From the NCBI GenBank assembly GCA_017642695.1, contig JAEPQD010000001.1:434001-498000 (forward strand): 64,000 nucleotides of DNA, given 5' to 3'. Within the stretch, counting starts at the first letter, position 1, and each line of letters opens with the position of its first letter. Below, piece by piece: positions 27,852 through 37,068 of this stretch. The notes under the pieces were generated by a model. The model saw nothing but the letters and a program-made list of their open reading frames with translations, ran no database searches and was not told where the DNA came from. Made by a program: the position numbers and the translations under genes. Origin of the DNA: Parvibaculum sp. (GTDB lineage Bacteria; Pseudomonadota; Alphaproteobacteria; Parvibaculales; Parvibaculaceae).

Positions 27852-28535
27852 TCAGATCTTCGTGATCTCGACCGCGACGCGCCCGTGCAGCGCCGTGAAG
27901 GCGATGTAGCGGTATTCGACGCCATGTTCGGCGACGAATTCCTTCCAGGCGCGGAACTCGTGGCGCTGCCAGTTCGGGTAATTGAAATATTCGTCGAACT
28001 TGATGATCGTGCCGACGCGGAGCCTGTCCTTCATCAGCGCCAGCACGTCGCGCGTCGAGGAATAGATGTCGCAATCCATGTGCAGGAAGCCGACCGGGTC
28101 GTCGTGGCGCGCTTTCCACTCCGGGATCGTGTCGCTGAACCAGCCTTTGTGAAGCTCGACATTCCCCGGCACCTTCGGGAGCGAACCGCCTCGGTCGAAG
28201 GTCCCCGCCGCTTCCGTGTGCCCGGCCCAGTCTTCCGGCAGGCCTTCGAAACTGTCGAAGCCGTGCACAGTGCCCTTGCAGACCGACGCGATCTCCGCGA
28301 TCGAACCGCCATCGGCGACGCCGAATTCGAGCACTGCGCCGGCCGGCGCCTTGCGCACGCAATATTTCAGCATCTTCGTTGCATCTTCGAAGATGACCGC
28401 CTCCGCCATGTGCTCCTCGGCATAATCCGCCGATTGCGAGCGTGCGCGCATCTGCAGTTCATAGAGAAGGTTGCGCGCGAAATACTTGTAGTAGAAGCGG
28501 CGGACGAGCCGTTCGGAAAAGGATTTCTTGGCCAT
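27852..28535 (-). CDS. TylF/MycF-like class I SAM methyltransferase
   Basis: A 227-residue methyltransferase with VLEFGVADGGSIAEIA (SAM motif), HGFDSFEGLPEDW (characteristic of TylF/MycF-like sugar O-methyltransferases and related proteins), GFLHMDCDIYSSTRDVL and IIKFDEYFNYPNW (metal-binding aspartates). A role in O-methylation of a glycan or secondary metabolite is inferred; no cluster partners adjoin it. It is convergent with purH, with 9 bases between the stops. Confidence 0.87.
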   Translation of the reverse strand: MAKKSFSERLVRRFYYKYFARNLLYELQMRARSQSADYAEEHMAEAVIFEDATKMLKYCVRKAPAGAVLEFGVADGGSIAEIASVCKGTVHGFDSFEGLPEDWAGHTEAAGTFDRGGSLPKVPGNVELHKGWFSDTIPEWKARHDDPVGFLHMDCDIYSSTRDVLALMKDRLRVGTIIKFDEYFNYPNWQRHEFRAWKEFVAEHGVEYRYIAFTALHGRVAVEITKI

Positions 28536-28608
28536 GAACGCATGCCCCTGATTGCGCGGCGGTGTGGAACCTGGTTGATAAACGGGCCGGTCCGAAAGCG
28601 CAACGGCG

Positions 28609-30027
28609 CTAGTGAACCACGGCCGACGCTCGTTCTTCCTTCACGAAGAGAAGCCCGATCAGCCCCGTCAAGATGAGCGGCACGGTGATCATCAGGCCGA
28701 AACGCTGGTTCTGCGTCACCTCCGTCACGATACCGATGAGGAGCGGCGCGATCCAGGCCGTCGCCTTGCCGACCAGTGCGAACAGGCCGAAGAACTCCGT
28801 CATCATTTCCTTCGGCGAGATGCGCGCCATCATCGTGCGGCTCGACGCGATGACGGGACCGACCGTCATGCCGAACAGGCCGACGGTAAGCAGGAAGAGT
28901 TGCTGCGGCAGCGTCGTGAAGGCGGCGGCGTCCGCCGCGACCGGCACCTCGATCACGTAGAAGATCATGTCGCGGTCGAAGGAGAGCAGCACGATGAAGG
29001 TCGCGAGCACCCCGACAAGCGACCAGACAAGCGTGCGCTTCGAGCCGAGTTTCAAATCCGCCCAGCCGCCAACGAAAGCGCCGAAGGCCGCGAACAGCGT
29101 CACCCAGATGCCGTAGACCGCCATCTCCATCGCGCCCCAACCGAAAATGGAAGCCGCAAGAATGCCGCCGAAGACGAAGATCGCCGTCATGCCGTCATAG
29201 AACAGCATGCGCGAGACGAGATAGACCGCGATGTTGCGGAAATGCCCGGCGGCGCGGATCGTCGCGACGAGACGGATCAGGCCCTGGCGGGCGGCTTCCC
29301 GCCGTCCGAGCCCCTTCGCCTTCTGGTCCGGCACGAGCAGCAGAAGCGGCAGCATGAAGACGACGAACCAGAGTCCGGAAATGGGTCCGACGATACGGTC
29401 CGTTTCGTAAGCCTCCTTGGAGAGGCCGAACAGCGGCTCGTCGGGAATGAAGGAGGCGCTGACCTCGCCGGGAAGCTGCAGCAGGAGCAGCACGAGAATG
29501 AGCGCGACGATGGCCGCAAGCTGGCCGACGCCGATGCCGATGCCCGACAACAGACCGATCCGCCGGTCGGACGCGATGGTCGGCAGCATTGCGTTCGCGA
29601 AGATGATCGTGAACTCCATGCCGACGGCGGCGACGACGAGCGCGATGGCGACGGGAAGGAGCGGCTGTCCCGGTACCGCGAACCAGAGCGAGAAACAGCC
29701 CGCCGCACAGAGCAGCGTCGTGAAGACGATCCAGGGCTTGCGTGGTCCCGCCGCATCGGCCATCGCCCCGAGCAGCGGACTGAACAGCGCGATGGTGATG
29801 CCGGCCGTCGCCTGCACATAGCCCCAATAGGCCTGGCCCTCGATCGGATTCGAGGCCAGCACCTGCGTGAAGAAGGGCGGGAAGAGAAAGATGGTGATGA
29901 GCGAGAAATAGGTCTGGTTCGCCCACTCGTAGAGCACCCACGCGCCCTGCGCGATGTTCGACGCCGGTTCGCCTTCCTGCCCGTCATGCGGCGGCTGCAT
30001 CTCCGGCACCGCCCCTTCCACCACCAT
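28609..30027 (-). CDS. MFS transporter, UMF1/Atg22-like (copy 2)
   Basis: A 472-residue, 12-helix transporter of the Atg22/UMF1 branch. It starts near AQGAWVLYEWANQTYFSLI, where the (Y/F)EWAN box in the first helix is diagnostic, and has GAMADAAGPRKPW in the helix 2-3 loop. It shares its layout with the upstream gene, which ends only two bases before this ATG, so the pair is a tandem duplication in one operon. The substrate is unknown. The frame stays open to 30141, but that part overlaps the neighbour. Confidence 0.9.
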   Translation of the reverse strand: MVVEGAVPEMQPPHDGQEGEPASNIAQGAWVLYEWANQTYFSLITIFLFPPFFTQVLASNPIEGQAYWGYVQATAGITIALFSPLLGAMADAAGPRKPWIVFTTLLCAAGCFSLWFAVPGQPLLPVAIALVVAAVGMEFTIIFANAMLPTIASDRRIGLLSGIGIGVGQLAAIVALILVLLLLQLPGEVSASFIPDEPLFGLSKEAYETDRIVGPISGLWFVVFMLPLLLLVPDQKAKGLGRREAARQGLIRLVATIRAAGHFRNIAVYLVSRMLFYDGMTAIFVFGGILAASIFGWGAMEMAVYGIWVTLFAAFGAFVGGWADLKLGSKRTLVWSLVGVLATFIVLLSFDRDMIFYVIEVPVAADAAAFTTLPQQLFLLTVGLFGMTVGPVIASSRTMMARISPKEMMTEFFGLFALVGKATAWIAPLLIGIVTEVTQNQRFGLMITVPLILTGLIGLLFVKEERASAVVH

Positions 30028-30029
30028 GC

Positions 30030-31505
30030 TCAATCGACCGCCTCCGCGCGTTCTTCCTTCACGAACAGCATACCGGCAAGACCGATTCCGAGAAGCAGGA
30101 GAATCGACGCGAAGCCGATCCGCTGGCTCTGGAAGAGCCACGTCGCAAAGCCGACAAGGAGCGGCCCGAGAAACGCGGTCGCCGTGCCGGAGAGCGCATA
30201 GATGCCGAAGAACTCCGACATCTTGGCGGTGGGCGCGATGCGCGCCAGCATGGTGCGGCTGTTCGCATAGGCCGCCGTGATGCAGATCGCGACGATGAGA
30301 ACGACGATGAGATACATGAGTTCCGGCAGCGTCGCGAAGAACGGCAGGTCCCAGACCGGTTCGGCGGACGCCGCATCGTAGGGCAGGAAGAAGAGTTCCG
30401 TCGGCGTGATCGAAACCGCGAGGATGAGACCGACACAGGTGCCGCCGATGGAAACGAGGATCGCGCGCTTCGAACCGAACGTGTCGTCGAGCCAGCCGCC
30501 GAAGAAGCCGCCGCCGACCGCGAAGACGGAAAGCACGATGCCGTAGATCGTGAGCGTCAGTGCGTTCCAGCCGAAAACGCCCGCCGCGTAGACGCCGCCA
30601 AAGACGAGCACCGCCGTCTTGCCGTCATTGTAGAACATGCGCGCGGCGAGATAGATCGCGATATTGCGGTAATGCTTCAGCTTCCTGACCGTACCGACGA
30701 CGGAGCCGAGCCCGCGCCGGATCGCGACCTTCACCGGCACGTTCGCGCCTTTCACGTCCGGCGTCCAGAGAAGCAGCGGCAGCGAGAAGACGAGAAGCCA
30801 GACGGCGACGATGGGACCGGAGATGCGGCTGTTTTCATGCGCGAGCGCATCGATGCCGAAAAGCGGCTGATCCGGCACGAAGCCCCACGGCACCGCGCCC
30901 GGCAGCATGAAGGCCCAGAGCATGAAACACAGAATGAGCAGCGCGCCCGCATTGCCGAGCGCGAGCCCGAGACCGGAAAGAAAACCGATCCGCTCATGCG
31001 GCGCGACGGCGGGCAGCATCGAATTGTGGAAGACGGCGGAGAATTCGAACGCGACCGCGATCAGCACGATGAGCGCCGCGATGGAAAGGATCGAGAGGCC
31101 GCCCTCGCCCGGCATCGCCCACCACAGCGCAAACATGGCGGGCACCATCAGTGCGATGAAGAAGACGATCCAGGGTTTGCGCTTGCCGCCCGTATCGGCG
31201 ATGGCGCCGAGCACCGGCCCGAGACAGGCGATGAAGAAACCGGCAATGCCGTTGATGTTGCCCCAGATCGCCTGGCCGCGCACCGGATCGCCGACCACCG
31301 TGCTCGTGAAATAGGGCGAGAAGATATAGATGGTGATGAGAATGACGTAGGGGTTGCGGGCCCATTCGAAGAGCGCCCAGCTCGCCTGGCCTTTCGCGTC
31401 CGCCGCCGCATCGCCCGTCGCGGAAAGAAGCTGCGTGCTCGCCTGCCCCGGCACCTGAACGCGGACCGGTTCGTTGGCCAGTCCTTTCTCGACAGCATCC
31501 ACCAC
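30030..31505 (-). CDS. MFS transporter, UMF1/Atg22-like (copy 1)
   Basis: A 491-residue, 12-helix inner-membrane transporter. QASWALFEWARNPYVILIT carries the family box, GAIADTGGKRKPW the helix 2-3 signature, and GGWLDDTFGSKRA the central loop. The start is GTG with a very strong GGGGGAGGG upstream. It is paralogous to the following gene along its whole length; residues differ considerably, so the duplication is old and the two may carry different substrates or form a pair. Confidence 0.9.
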   Translation of the reverse strand: MVDAVEKGLANEPVRVQVPGQASTQLLSATGDAAADAKGQASWALFEWARNPYVILITIYIFSPYFTSTVVGDPVRGQAIWGNINGIAGFFIACLGPVLGAIADTGGKRKPWIVFFIALMVPAMFALWWAMPGEGGLSILSIAALIVLIAVAFEFSAVFHNSMLPAVAPHERIGFLSGLGLALGNAGALLILCFMLWAFMLPGAVPWGFVPDQPLFGIDALAHENSRISGPIVAVWLLVFSLPLLLWTPDVKGANVPVKVAIRRGLGSVVGTVRKLKHYRNIAIYLAARMFYNDGKTAVLVFGGVYAAGVFGWNALTLTIYGIVLSVFAVGGGFFGGWLDDTFGSKRAILVSIGGTCVGLILAVSITPTELFFLPYDAASAEPVWDLPFFATLPELMYLIVVLIVAICITAAYANSRTMLARIAPTAKMSEFFGIYALSGTATAFLGPLLVGFATWLFQSQRIGFASILLLLGIGLAGMLFVKEERAEAVD

Positions 31506-31594
31506 GCGAAACCCTCCCCCGAAACACGCTCCCTTGCCGGAGCGGCGCGCCGCAGTGGAGCATGAATGGCGGGATCAGGGAAGCTTGAGGAAGG

Positions 31595-32101
31595 TTACGC
31601 CGCTGCGCCGCAGCACTTCTTGTATTTCTTGCCCGAGCCGCAGGAGCAGGGATCGTTGCGGCCGATCTTCTCGGCGCGGCGCGGCTTCACACCCATGATG
31701 CCGTCGACATACCACCAGCGCCCATCCTTGTGCGTGAAGGTCGCGGTCTCGTGGTGGAGGCGCTCCGTGCCGGCCTGGCGGTAATGCGCGACGAATTCGA
31801 CGACGCCTTCCGTCTCGCCCGGACCGCCGCCCTCGACATGGCGCACCTCGAGCCCGGTCCACTCGCTCGCCGCCGCCCAGTCGGCCGCGCCCTTGGCATC
31901 GAAATCCTCCCGCGTGCCGGGCAGCAGCGTTTCTTCCAGATAGTCGATATTGCCGGTGGCAAACGCCGAGTAGCGCGAACGCATCAGCGCTTCGGGTGCC
32001 GGCGGCAGCTTCGCACCCGTGAGATAGGGTTCGCAGCAGCTTGCGAAATCGAGTCCCGAACTGCAGGGACAGGCGGCCGAACCCGAAATCATTTCCATCA
32101 C
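31595..32101 (-). CDS. YchJ family protein with two SEC-C motifs
   Basis: A 168-residue YchJ/UPF0225-like protein. An SEC-C zinc motif sits at each end: [14 protein letters not shown] near the N-terminus and [15 protein letters not shown] at the C-terminus. An NTF2-like domain lies between (RYRQAG-type core: [20 protein letters not shown], then WWYVDGIM). SEC-C motifs bind zinc and contact SecB or ribosomes. Function is unproven. It lies between tRNA-Gly and the MFS pair. Confidence 0.92.
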   Translation of the reverse strand: MMEMISGSAACPCSSGLDFASCCEPYLTGAKLPPAPEALMRSRYSAFATGNIDYLEETLLPGTREDFDAKGAADWAAASEWTGLEVRHVEGGGPGETEGVVEFVAHYRQAGTERLHHETATFTHKDGRWWYVDGIMGVKPRRAEKIGRNDPCSCGSGKKYKKCCGAAA

Positions 32102-32162
32102 CTCGCTGTGCGGCTCTGCGCGCGGACAAAGAAAAAGCCGCCCTCAAGGCGGCTTCTCGAAT

Positions 32163-32237
32163 TGGAGCGGGCGATGAGATTCGAACTCACGACCCCAACC
32201 TTGGCAAGGTTGTGCTCTACCCCTGAGCTACGCCCGC
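32163..32237 (-). tRNA. tRNA-Gly (GCC)
   Basis: A 75-base cloverleaf on the minus strand with encoded CCA. The acceptor stem is GCGGGCG pairing with CGCCCGC, the D-arm GCTCAGGGGTAGAGC, the anticodon stem-loop CAACCTTGCCAAGGTTG with anticodon GCC, and the T-arm GAGTTCGAATCTC. All stems pair. It reads Gly codons GGC and GGU. Confidence 0.97.
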
Positions 32238-32392
32238 ATCCGGGTCAGCAGGAGGCCTGAAACGGGCGCATCCGGCTGTGAGGGCGGTTTTATGGCCTAT
32301 CGCTTGAGGCAATGCAAGAGCCGAGTTTTTCCCCTGAGATGCGGGGCTTAAGGCGGCTTGCGGCCGGCCGCGCCCCATGCCAATCAAGGGGT

Positions 32393-32944
32393 ATGACACG
32401 CCCGCATCTCACCACCAAAGCCGACTTCCTCGCCTGGCTCGGCGAGAAGGGCATCGCCCACGAGACGCGCGACCACCCGCCGCTCCACACCGTCGAGGAG
32501 GCGCAGGCGCACCGCGCCGCCTGGCCGGCCCGCGAGCGCGAGGGCGCCTTCTGCAAGAACCTCTTCCTCAAGGACAAGAAGGGCCGCCTCTTCCTGATCG
32601 TGACGCTGGAGGCGCGCGACCTGAAGCTGAACCGGCTCGCAAAGCCCATCGGCTCAGCGCGGCTCTCCTTCGGCAATCCGGAGCTTCTCTTCGAGGTATT
32701 GGGTGTCCGGCCCGGCTCGGTGACGCCCTTCGCGCTGGTGAACGACCGGGAAGGCAAGGTCACCGTCGTCCTCGACGCGCCGATGCTGGAGCACGGCCGG
32801 CTCCACTACCACCCGCTCGAAAACACCGCCACGACGGGCCTTGCACGCGAGGATTTCCTCCGCCTCCTGCGCGAGACGGGGCACGAACCCCTGATCCTCG
32901 ACCTGGTGGAAGCAGCGGCGGCCCCTAGCGGCGAAGGCGGCTGA
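32393..32944 (+). CDS. Prolyl-tRNA deacylase / YbaK-EbsC editing protein (ProX-like)
   Basis: A 183-residue YbaK/aminoacyl-tRNA editing-domain protein. HETRDHPPLHTVEEAQAH opens the domain; AFCKNLFLKDKKGRLFLIV contains the conserved lysine, and GSVTPFALVND and HYHPLENTATTGL complete the pocket. It resembles stand-alone ProXp-type enzymes that hydrolyse mischarged Ala-tRNAPro. The ATG at 32393 follows AAGGGG. Its end overlaps the opposing DUF4345 gene by 20 bases. Confidence 0.92.
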   Translation: MTRPHLTTKADFLAWLGEKGIAHETRDHPPLHTVEEAQAHRAAWPAREREGAFCKNLFLKDKKGRLFLIVTLEARDLKLNRLAKPIGSARLSFGNPELLFEVLGVRPGSVTPFALVNDREGKVTVVLDAPMLEHGRLHYHPLENTATTGLAREDFLRLLRETGHEPLILDLVEAAAAPSGEGG

Positions 32945-33332
32945 GCCAGAAGGCCAGCACCTGCATCAGCACGAGTTCGGCGGCGAGCGCCCAGAACACG
33001 TCCGGATTCGTGAAGATGCCCGCGTCGAACAGCGAAAAGCGGGCGATGCCGCCCGCAAAGATCGTCGCGAAGACGAGATAGAGCCCCTGCGCATAGTGAA
33101 GGGGGTTGCTCGCGGCAATCAGGAGAAAAAACCCCGCGGCCGCGAAGAAGCCGCCGAAAAACCGGATATGGCTGTCGAGAAGCCCGTATTGCTCCTCGTC
33201 GGTCACGGTGAAGAAGGGCCGCTCGCCGAGCCAGCCCGCCGTGGCCATGCCGCCCAGCGCAACATTGAGCCCGAGCACGATGACGAAGAGCCCCGAAAGG
33301 GCGACAACGATGCGAAAAGCGGTGAGCGACAT
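32925..33332 (-). CDS. DUF4345 membrane protein
   Basis: A 135-residue integral membrane protein with four predicted helices (about 5-30, 57-75, 80-98 and 112-132). The YGLLDSHIRFFGGFFAAAG segment and FSLFDAGI after helix 3 are typical of DUF4345. Function is unknown. The ATG at 33332 has a strong GGGAGGAAA. The same frame stays open a further kilobase upstream, but that part is antisense to the thioredoxin gene. Confidence 0.88.
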   Translation of the reverse strand: MSLTAFRIVVALSGLFVIVLGLNVALGGMATAGWLGERPFFTVTDEEQYGLLDSHIRFFGGFFAAAGFFLLIAASNPLHYAQGLYLVFATIFAGGIARFSLFDAGIFTNPDVFWALAAELVLMQVLAFWLSRLRR

Positions 33333-33533
33333 GGATTTCCTCCCCCAACAGCCACCATCCAATTTCTCATAAATGGGAAAGCCGGGAGGCTTTACACCCT
33401 TGTTTCGCGAAAAATTCGCGCTTTCTTGCGCCTTTCGCACCCGCCCGCTAAACCATTGTTTCGAAACGCCGCCGCTCCATCTTATGGGGGAAGACCGGCG
33501 GCAAAGACCGTGAAACGACAGGCTTGGAACGGC

Positions 33534-34448
33534 ATGGAACCGATCATCGGACAAGACAGCGCGGCCCCCGCTGGCGCGGACGGCCTCATCATGGATACGA
33601 CGACGCAAACCTTCACGCGCGACGTGCTGGAAGCCTCGCGCGACGTACCGGTGATCGTCGACTTCTGGGCGCCCTGGTGCGGCCCCTGCAAGCAGCTCAC
33701 GCCCGCGCTCGAGAGTGCGGTCAAGGCGGCGCGCGGCGCGGTCAGGCTCGTGAAGATGAACATCGACGAGGAACCCGAGGTCGCGCAGCAGCTTCGCATC
33801 CAGTCGATCCCCGCCGTCTATGCCTTCAAGAACGGCCAGCCCGTCGACGGCTTCATGGGCGCGCTCCCCGAAAGCCAGATCAAGGCCTTCATCGCGCGGC
33901 TCGCCGGCGACACCGGCCCCTCGCCCGCCGAGGAAATGATCGAGATGGGCCGCGCGGCGCTCGAAGCGAACGACATCCAGCGCGCGGCGCAGGCCTTCGC
34001 GCAGGCCGCCCAGGAAGAACCCGGCCACCCCGCCGCCGTCGGCCTGCTCGCGCGCTGCTACATCAAGGCGGGCGACCTCGACCGCGCGAGGCAGACGCTC
34101 GCGCTGGTGCGCCCGGACGGGCGCAACGACCCCGATTTCACCGCCGCCGAAGCCGCGCTCTCGCTCGCCGAAAAGGCGGACGACCTCGGCGACATCGGAG
34201 AACTTCAGGCGAAGGTCGAGGCCAACCCGAAGGACCATCAGGCCCGCTTCGACCTCGCCCTCGCGCTCAATGCGCGCGGCGACAGGGAAGGCGCGGTGGA
34301 CCAGCTTCTCATCAGCGTCGAATACGACCGCAACTGGAACGACCAGGCGGCCCGCAAGCAGCTCGTCGAATTCTTCGATGCCTACGGCCCGAAGGATGAG
34401 GTGACGCTCTCGGGGCGCCGCCGCCTTTCCTCCATCCTCTTCAGTTGA
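33534..34448 (+). CDS. YbbN-type thioredoxin with TPR domain
   Basis: A 304-residue protein with a thioredoxin domain (about 20-125; active site FWAPWCGPCKQL) followed by TPR-like helical repeats (about 135-300; ALEANDIQRAAQAFAQAAQEE and DHQARFDLALALNARGD). This is the CnoX/YbbN co-chaperone layout, which holds oxidised clients and passes them to DnaK or GroEL. The alphaproteobacterial form keeps both active-site cysteines. A GTG at 33510 is an alternative start. The Lon-N gene follows after 16 bases and the Trm112 and DUF971 genes after that, as one probable operon. Confidence 0.93.
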   Translation: MEPIIGQDSAAPAGADGLIMDTTTQTFTRDVLEASRDVPVIVDFWAPWCGPCKQLTPALESAVKAARGAVRLVKMNIDEEPEVAQQLRIQSIPAVYAFKNGQPVDGFMGALPESQIKAFIARLAGDTGPSPAEEMIEMGRAALEANDIQRAAQAFAQAAQEEPGHPAAVGLLARCYIKAGDLDRARQTLALVRPDGRNDPDFTAAEAALSLAEKADDLGDIGELQAKVEANPKDHQARFDLALALNARGDREGAVDQLLISVEYDRNWNDQAARKQLVEFFDAYGPKDEVTLSGRRRLSSILFS

Positions 34449-34464
34449 GCAGGCGAACGGAAAT

Positions 34465-35148
34465 ATGACGTTCACGGATCAGTATCGCAGCACGGAGGAC
34501 CTGCCGGGAACGATCCCCGTCTTTCCGCTCGCCGGTGCGATATTGCTGCCGCGCGGACAATTGCCGCTCAATATTTTCGAGCCCCGCTATCTGAAAATGG
34601 TGGACGACGCGCTGCGCGGCGAACGCATCATCGGCATGGTGCAGCCCGACGGCGACGATGCCATCCTCGCCTCGCAGATGCCGGACAGGTCGCCCCCGCT
34701 CTGCGGCGTCGGCTGCGCGGGCCGCGTCACCTCCTTCGCGGAAACGGGCGACGGCCGCGTCGTCATTACCTTGACGGGCATTTCGCGCTTCCGCACCGGA
34801 AACGAACTCACCGCCATGACGCCCTACCGGCAGTTCGAGGTGAGCTGGGACGAGTATGCCGACGATCTGATCGCGGGCTTCGAGCAGGACGCGGTGAGCC
34901 GCGAGAAACTTCTCGAAATCCTCAAGGAATATCTCGACACGCACGGGCTGCAGGCGGACTGGCGCGCGATCAGGCTCTCGTCGAACGAGACACTGGTGAA
35001 CTCGCTCTGCACCATCAGTCCCTACGGGCCGCGAGAGAAGCAGGCGTTGCTCGAGGCGAAGACGCTGGAAGACCGTAACCAGATGCTGATTGCGCTCACC
35101 GAGCAGGCGCTGCGCGAATTGTCGCCCGGCGATGCAACGGTTCAATAG
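34465..35148 (+). CDS. Lon N-terminal (LON substrate-binding) domain protein
   Basis: A 227-residue stand-alone LON substrate-binding domain protein without ATPase or protease domains. [33 protein letters not shown] and IGMVQP are the conserved strands, and the C-terminal half is helical ([22 protein letters not shown]). It may act as an adaptor or substrate receptor. Position between ybbN and Trm112 is a recurrent alphaproteobacterial arrangement. Confidence 0.92.
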   Translation: MTFTDQYRSTEDLPGTIPVFPLAGAILLPRGQLPLNIFEPRYLKMVDDALRGERIIGMVQPDGDDAILASQMPDRSPPLCGVGCAGRVTSFAETGDGRVVITLTGISRFRTGNELTAMTPYRQFEVSWDEYADDLIAGFEQDAVSREKLLEILKEYLDTHGLQADWRAIRLSSNETLVNSLCTISPYGPREKQALLEAKTLEDRNQMLIALTEQALRELSPGDATVQ

Positions 35149-35161
35149 AACGGAAAGAGAA

Positions 35162-35380
35162 ATGACCGAGGCCAACACGCAGGAAGGCGCCCGGGCGCCC
35201 AAGATGGAAGTGGACCCGAAGCTCCTCGAGATTCTCGTCTGCCCGGTGACGAAGACGACATTGCGCTACGACCGCGAGCGGCAGGAACTCATTTCCGACA
35301 AGGCCCGTCTCGCCTTCCCGATCCGCGACGGCATTCCGATCATGCTGACGGACGAAGCCCGCTCCCTCGACGGCGAGTGA
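35162..35380 (+). CDS. Trm112 family protein
   Basis: A 72-residue Trm112-like protein: [32 protein letters not shown] and the terminal acidic segment. Only one Cys of the usual CxxC pair is present (CPVT), as in many bacterial members, so zinc binding is doubtful. Such proteins activate methyltransferases in eukaryotes; the bacterial partner is unknown. GGAAAGAGA precedes the ATG. The stop overlaps the next start by one base (TGATG). Confidence 0.9.
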   Translation: MTEANTQEGARAPKMEVDPKLLEILVCPVTKTTLRYDRERQELISDKARLAFPIRDGIPIMLTDEARSLDGE

Positions 35381-35742
35381 TGAGCGCTGCCGCCCCCTGG
35401 CCGACAAGCCTCAAGCTGAAGAAATCGGAACGCGTCCTCGACATCGCCTTCGACGACGGCGCGCATTTTCGTCTCCCCGCCGAACTCCTGCGCGTCGAAA
35501 GTCCCTCGGCCGAGGTGCAGGGACATGGCAGCGGCCAGAAGAAGACCGTGCCCGGCAAGGCGAATGTCGCCATCGTCACGCTGGAGCCCGTCGGCAATTA
35601 CGCGGTCCGCATCGTCTTCGACGATGGCCACGACACCGGTCTCTTCACCTGGGAAACGCTCTACCGGCTGGGCCGCGACGGCGACAAGCTCTGGACGGAT
35701 TACCTCACCGCGCTGGAGCGCGAGGGGCTTTCCCGCGAGTGA
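35380..35742 (+). CDS. DUF971 domain-containing protein
   Basis: A 120-residue DUF971 (gamma-butyrobetaine hydroxylase-like N-terminal) protein. LKLKKSERVLDIAFDDGAHF, LPAELLRVESPSAEVQG and IVFDDGHDTGLFTWETLYRLG are the conserved blocks. The same fold occurs next to iron-sulfur assembly proteins in some bacteria. The ATG at 35380 overlaps the Trm112 stop; a GTG at 35377 is also in frame. It faces the UbiH-family gene with a 3-base gap. Confidence 0.91.
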   Translation: MSAAAPWPTSLKLKKSERVLDIAFDDGAHFRLPAELLRVESPSAEVQGHGSGQKKTVPGKANVAIVTLEPVGNYAVRIVFDDGHDTGLFTWETLYRLGRDGDKLWTDYLTALEREGLSRE

Positions 35743-35745
35743 GGC

Positions 35746-36975
35746 TCAGACCGCCTCGCCCCTGAGCAAACGCGGCAGGTCGCCGACGACGCCGCCCGCA
35801 TGGCGCATGAAGAAGCGCCGCGCGGGGCCGATCCGCGACACGACGCCGAGGCCGAGATCGCGTGCGAGGCGCACAGGCCCGATATCGTTCGAGAACAGCC
35901 GGTTGAGCCCGTCCATCAGCAAGGACAGCGCGACATTGTCGAAACGCCGCCAGCGCTGGTAGCGCTCCAGCACATCGAGCGCGCCGATATCGAGGCCGAG
36001 CCGCGCCGCATCGACCACGACTTCCGCCGCCGCCGCGACATCGCGAAGCCCGAGATTGAGCCCCTGTCCCGCAATCGGGTGAATGCCGTGCGCGGCGTCG
36101 CCGATCAGCGCGAGGCGCGGGCGTATGTAGTCGCGCGCGAGCTGCAGCGTCAGCGGATAGGACCAGCGCGGACCCACGGGGGCGCATGCGCCCAGATAAT
36201 CGCCGAAGCGCGCGCGCATCTCGTCGGCAAACGCCGCATCGTCGAGCGCGAGAATCGCCTTCGCGTCCTCGGTCTTTTCGGTCCAGACGAGCGAGGAGCG
36301 GTTGCCGACCATCGGCAGGATCGCGAAGGGACCGCCGGGAAGAAAATATTCCTGCGCCACGCCCTCATGCGGCAATTCATGCTCGACCGTCGAGACGATG
36401 CCGGTCTGGCCGTAGTCCCAGCCGATCGTCTTGATGCCCGCCGCTTCCCGTGCCGGCGAATTGCGACCGTCCGCCGCAAAGCAGAGCCGCGCCGAAACCG
36501 TTTCGCCGTTGCCGAGCGTCGCCACCGCCTGCGCGCCATAGTCGAGACGGGTGACGCTTTGCGGCGCGAGAAGGCGGATCAGCGGTTCGGCCGCCACCGC
36601 CTTTTGCAGCGCGATCCTGATATGCCGGTTCTCGATCAGGTTGCCGAGCGGCTCGTTGCCGATTTCCCTGTGATCGAAATGGAGGAAGAACGGCGAAGCG
36701 CCTTCGCGCACGCGCCCGTCCGTCACCATGATGTCGTTGATCGGCTGCATCTGCCCTTCGAGATGCTGCGTCACGCCGAGTTGCTCCAGCATCCGGCAAG
36801 ATGCGAGCGCGATCGCCGAGACGCGCCCGTCGAATTTCGCATCCGTCGCCGTCGCCGGGTCGAGCGCGTCGACCACCGTCACCGAAAGCCCGCCTTGCGC
36901 GCAGGCAAGCGCGAGCGGCAGGCCCGAAAGACCGCCGCCGGCGATCAGGATGTCGCTGTCGGGTCCGTGTGTCAT
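35746..36975 (-). CDS. UbiH/UbiF/Coq6 family FAD-dependent monooxygenase
   Basis: A 409-residue aromatic-ring hydroxylase of ubiquinone biosynthesis. It has the dinucleotide-binding DILIAGGGLSGLPLALACA at the N-terminus, the internal CFAADGRNSPAREAAGI (DG motif), and the second FAD motif RLALIGDAAHGIHPIAGQGLN. It probably hydroxylates one ring position of a polyprenylated ubiquinone precursor; which position cannot be decided here. It is divergent from the amidase gene, with about 90 bases between starts. Confidence 0.92.
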   Translation of the reverse strand: MTHGPDSDILIAGGGLSGLPLALACAQGGLSVTVVDALDPATATDAKFDGRVSAIALASCRMLEQLGVTQHLEGQMQPINDIMVTDGRVREGASPFFLHFDHREIGNEPLGNLIENRHIRIALQKAVAAEPLIRLLAPQSVTRLDYGAQAVATLGNGETVSARLCFAADGRNSPAREAAGIKTIGWDYGQTGIVSTVEHELPHEGVAQEYFLPGGPFAILPMVGNRSSLVWTEKTEDAKAILALDDAAFADEMRARFGDYLGACAPVGPRWSYPLTLQLARDYIRPRLALIGDAAHGIHPIAGQGLNLGLRDVAAAAEVVVDAARLGLDIGALDVLERYQRWRRFDNVALSLLMDGLNRLFSNDIGPVRLARDLGLGVVSRIGPARRFFMRHAGGVVGDLPRLLRGEAV

Positions 36976-37068
36976 GGAAGGGAAGATCGGCCGCATGGCG
37001 CCGAAAGGCAAGCGGCGGATGGACGCAAGGCGCGCAGCCGCCTAGTCTCCCGCGCAAAAGGAGAAAAG

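Noticed and set aside
17058..28535. Sulfotransferase, three methyltransferases and heparinase II/III protein considered as one glycan-decoration cluster.
   Set aside because: They lie on different strands, separated by housekeeping genes (htpX, rsmB, rpe, purH), and the heparinase position is conserved with housekeeping genes.
33333..34475. Long minus-strand extension of the DUF4345 frame.
   Set aside because: It is antisense to the thioredoxin-TPR gene, and the ATG at 33332 with GGGAGGAAA gives a normal DUF4345 protein.
35800..37068. Long in-frame extension upstream of the amidase start.
   Set aside because: It is antisense to the UbiH-family gene, is Arg-rich and shows no domain; the ATG at 37069 has an excellent ribosome-binding site.
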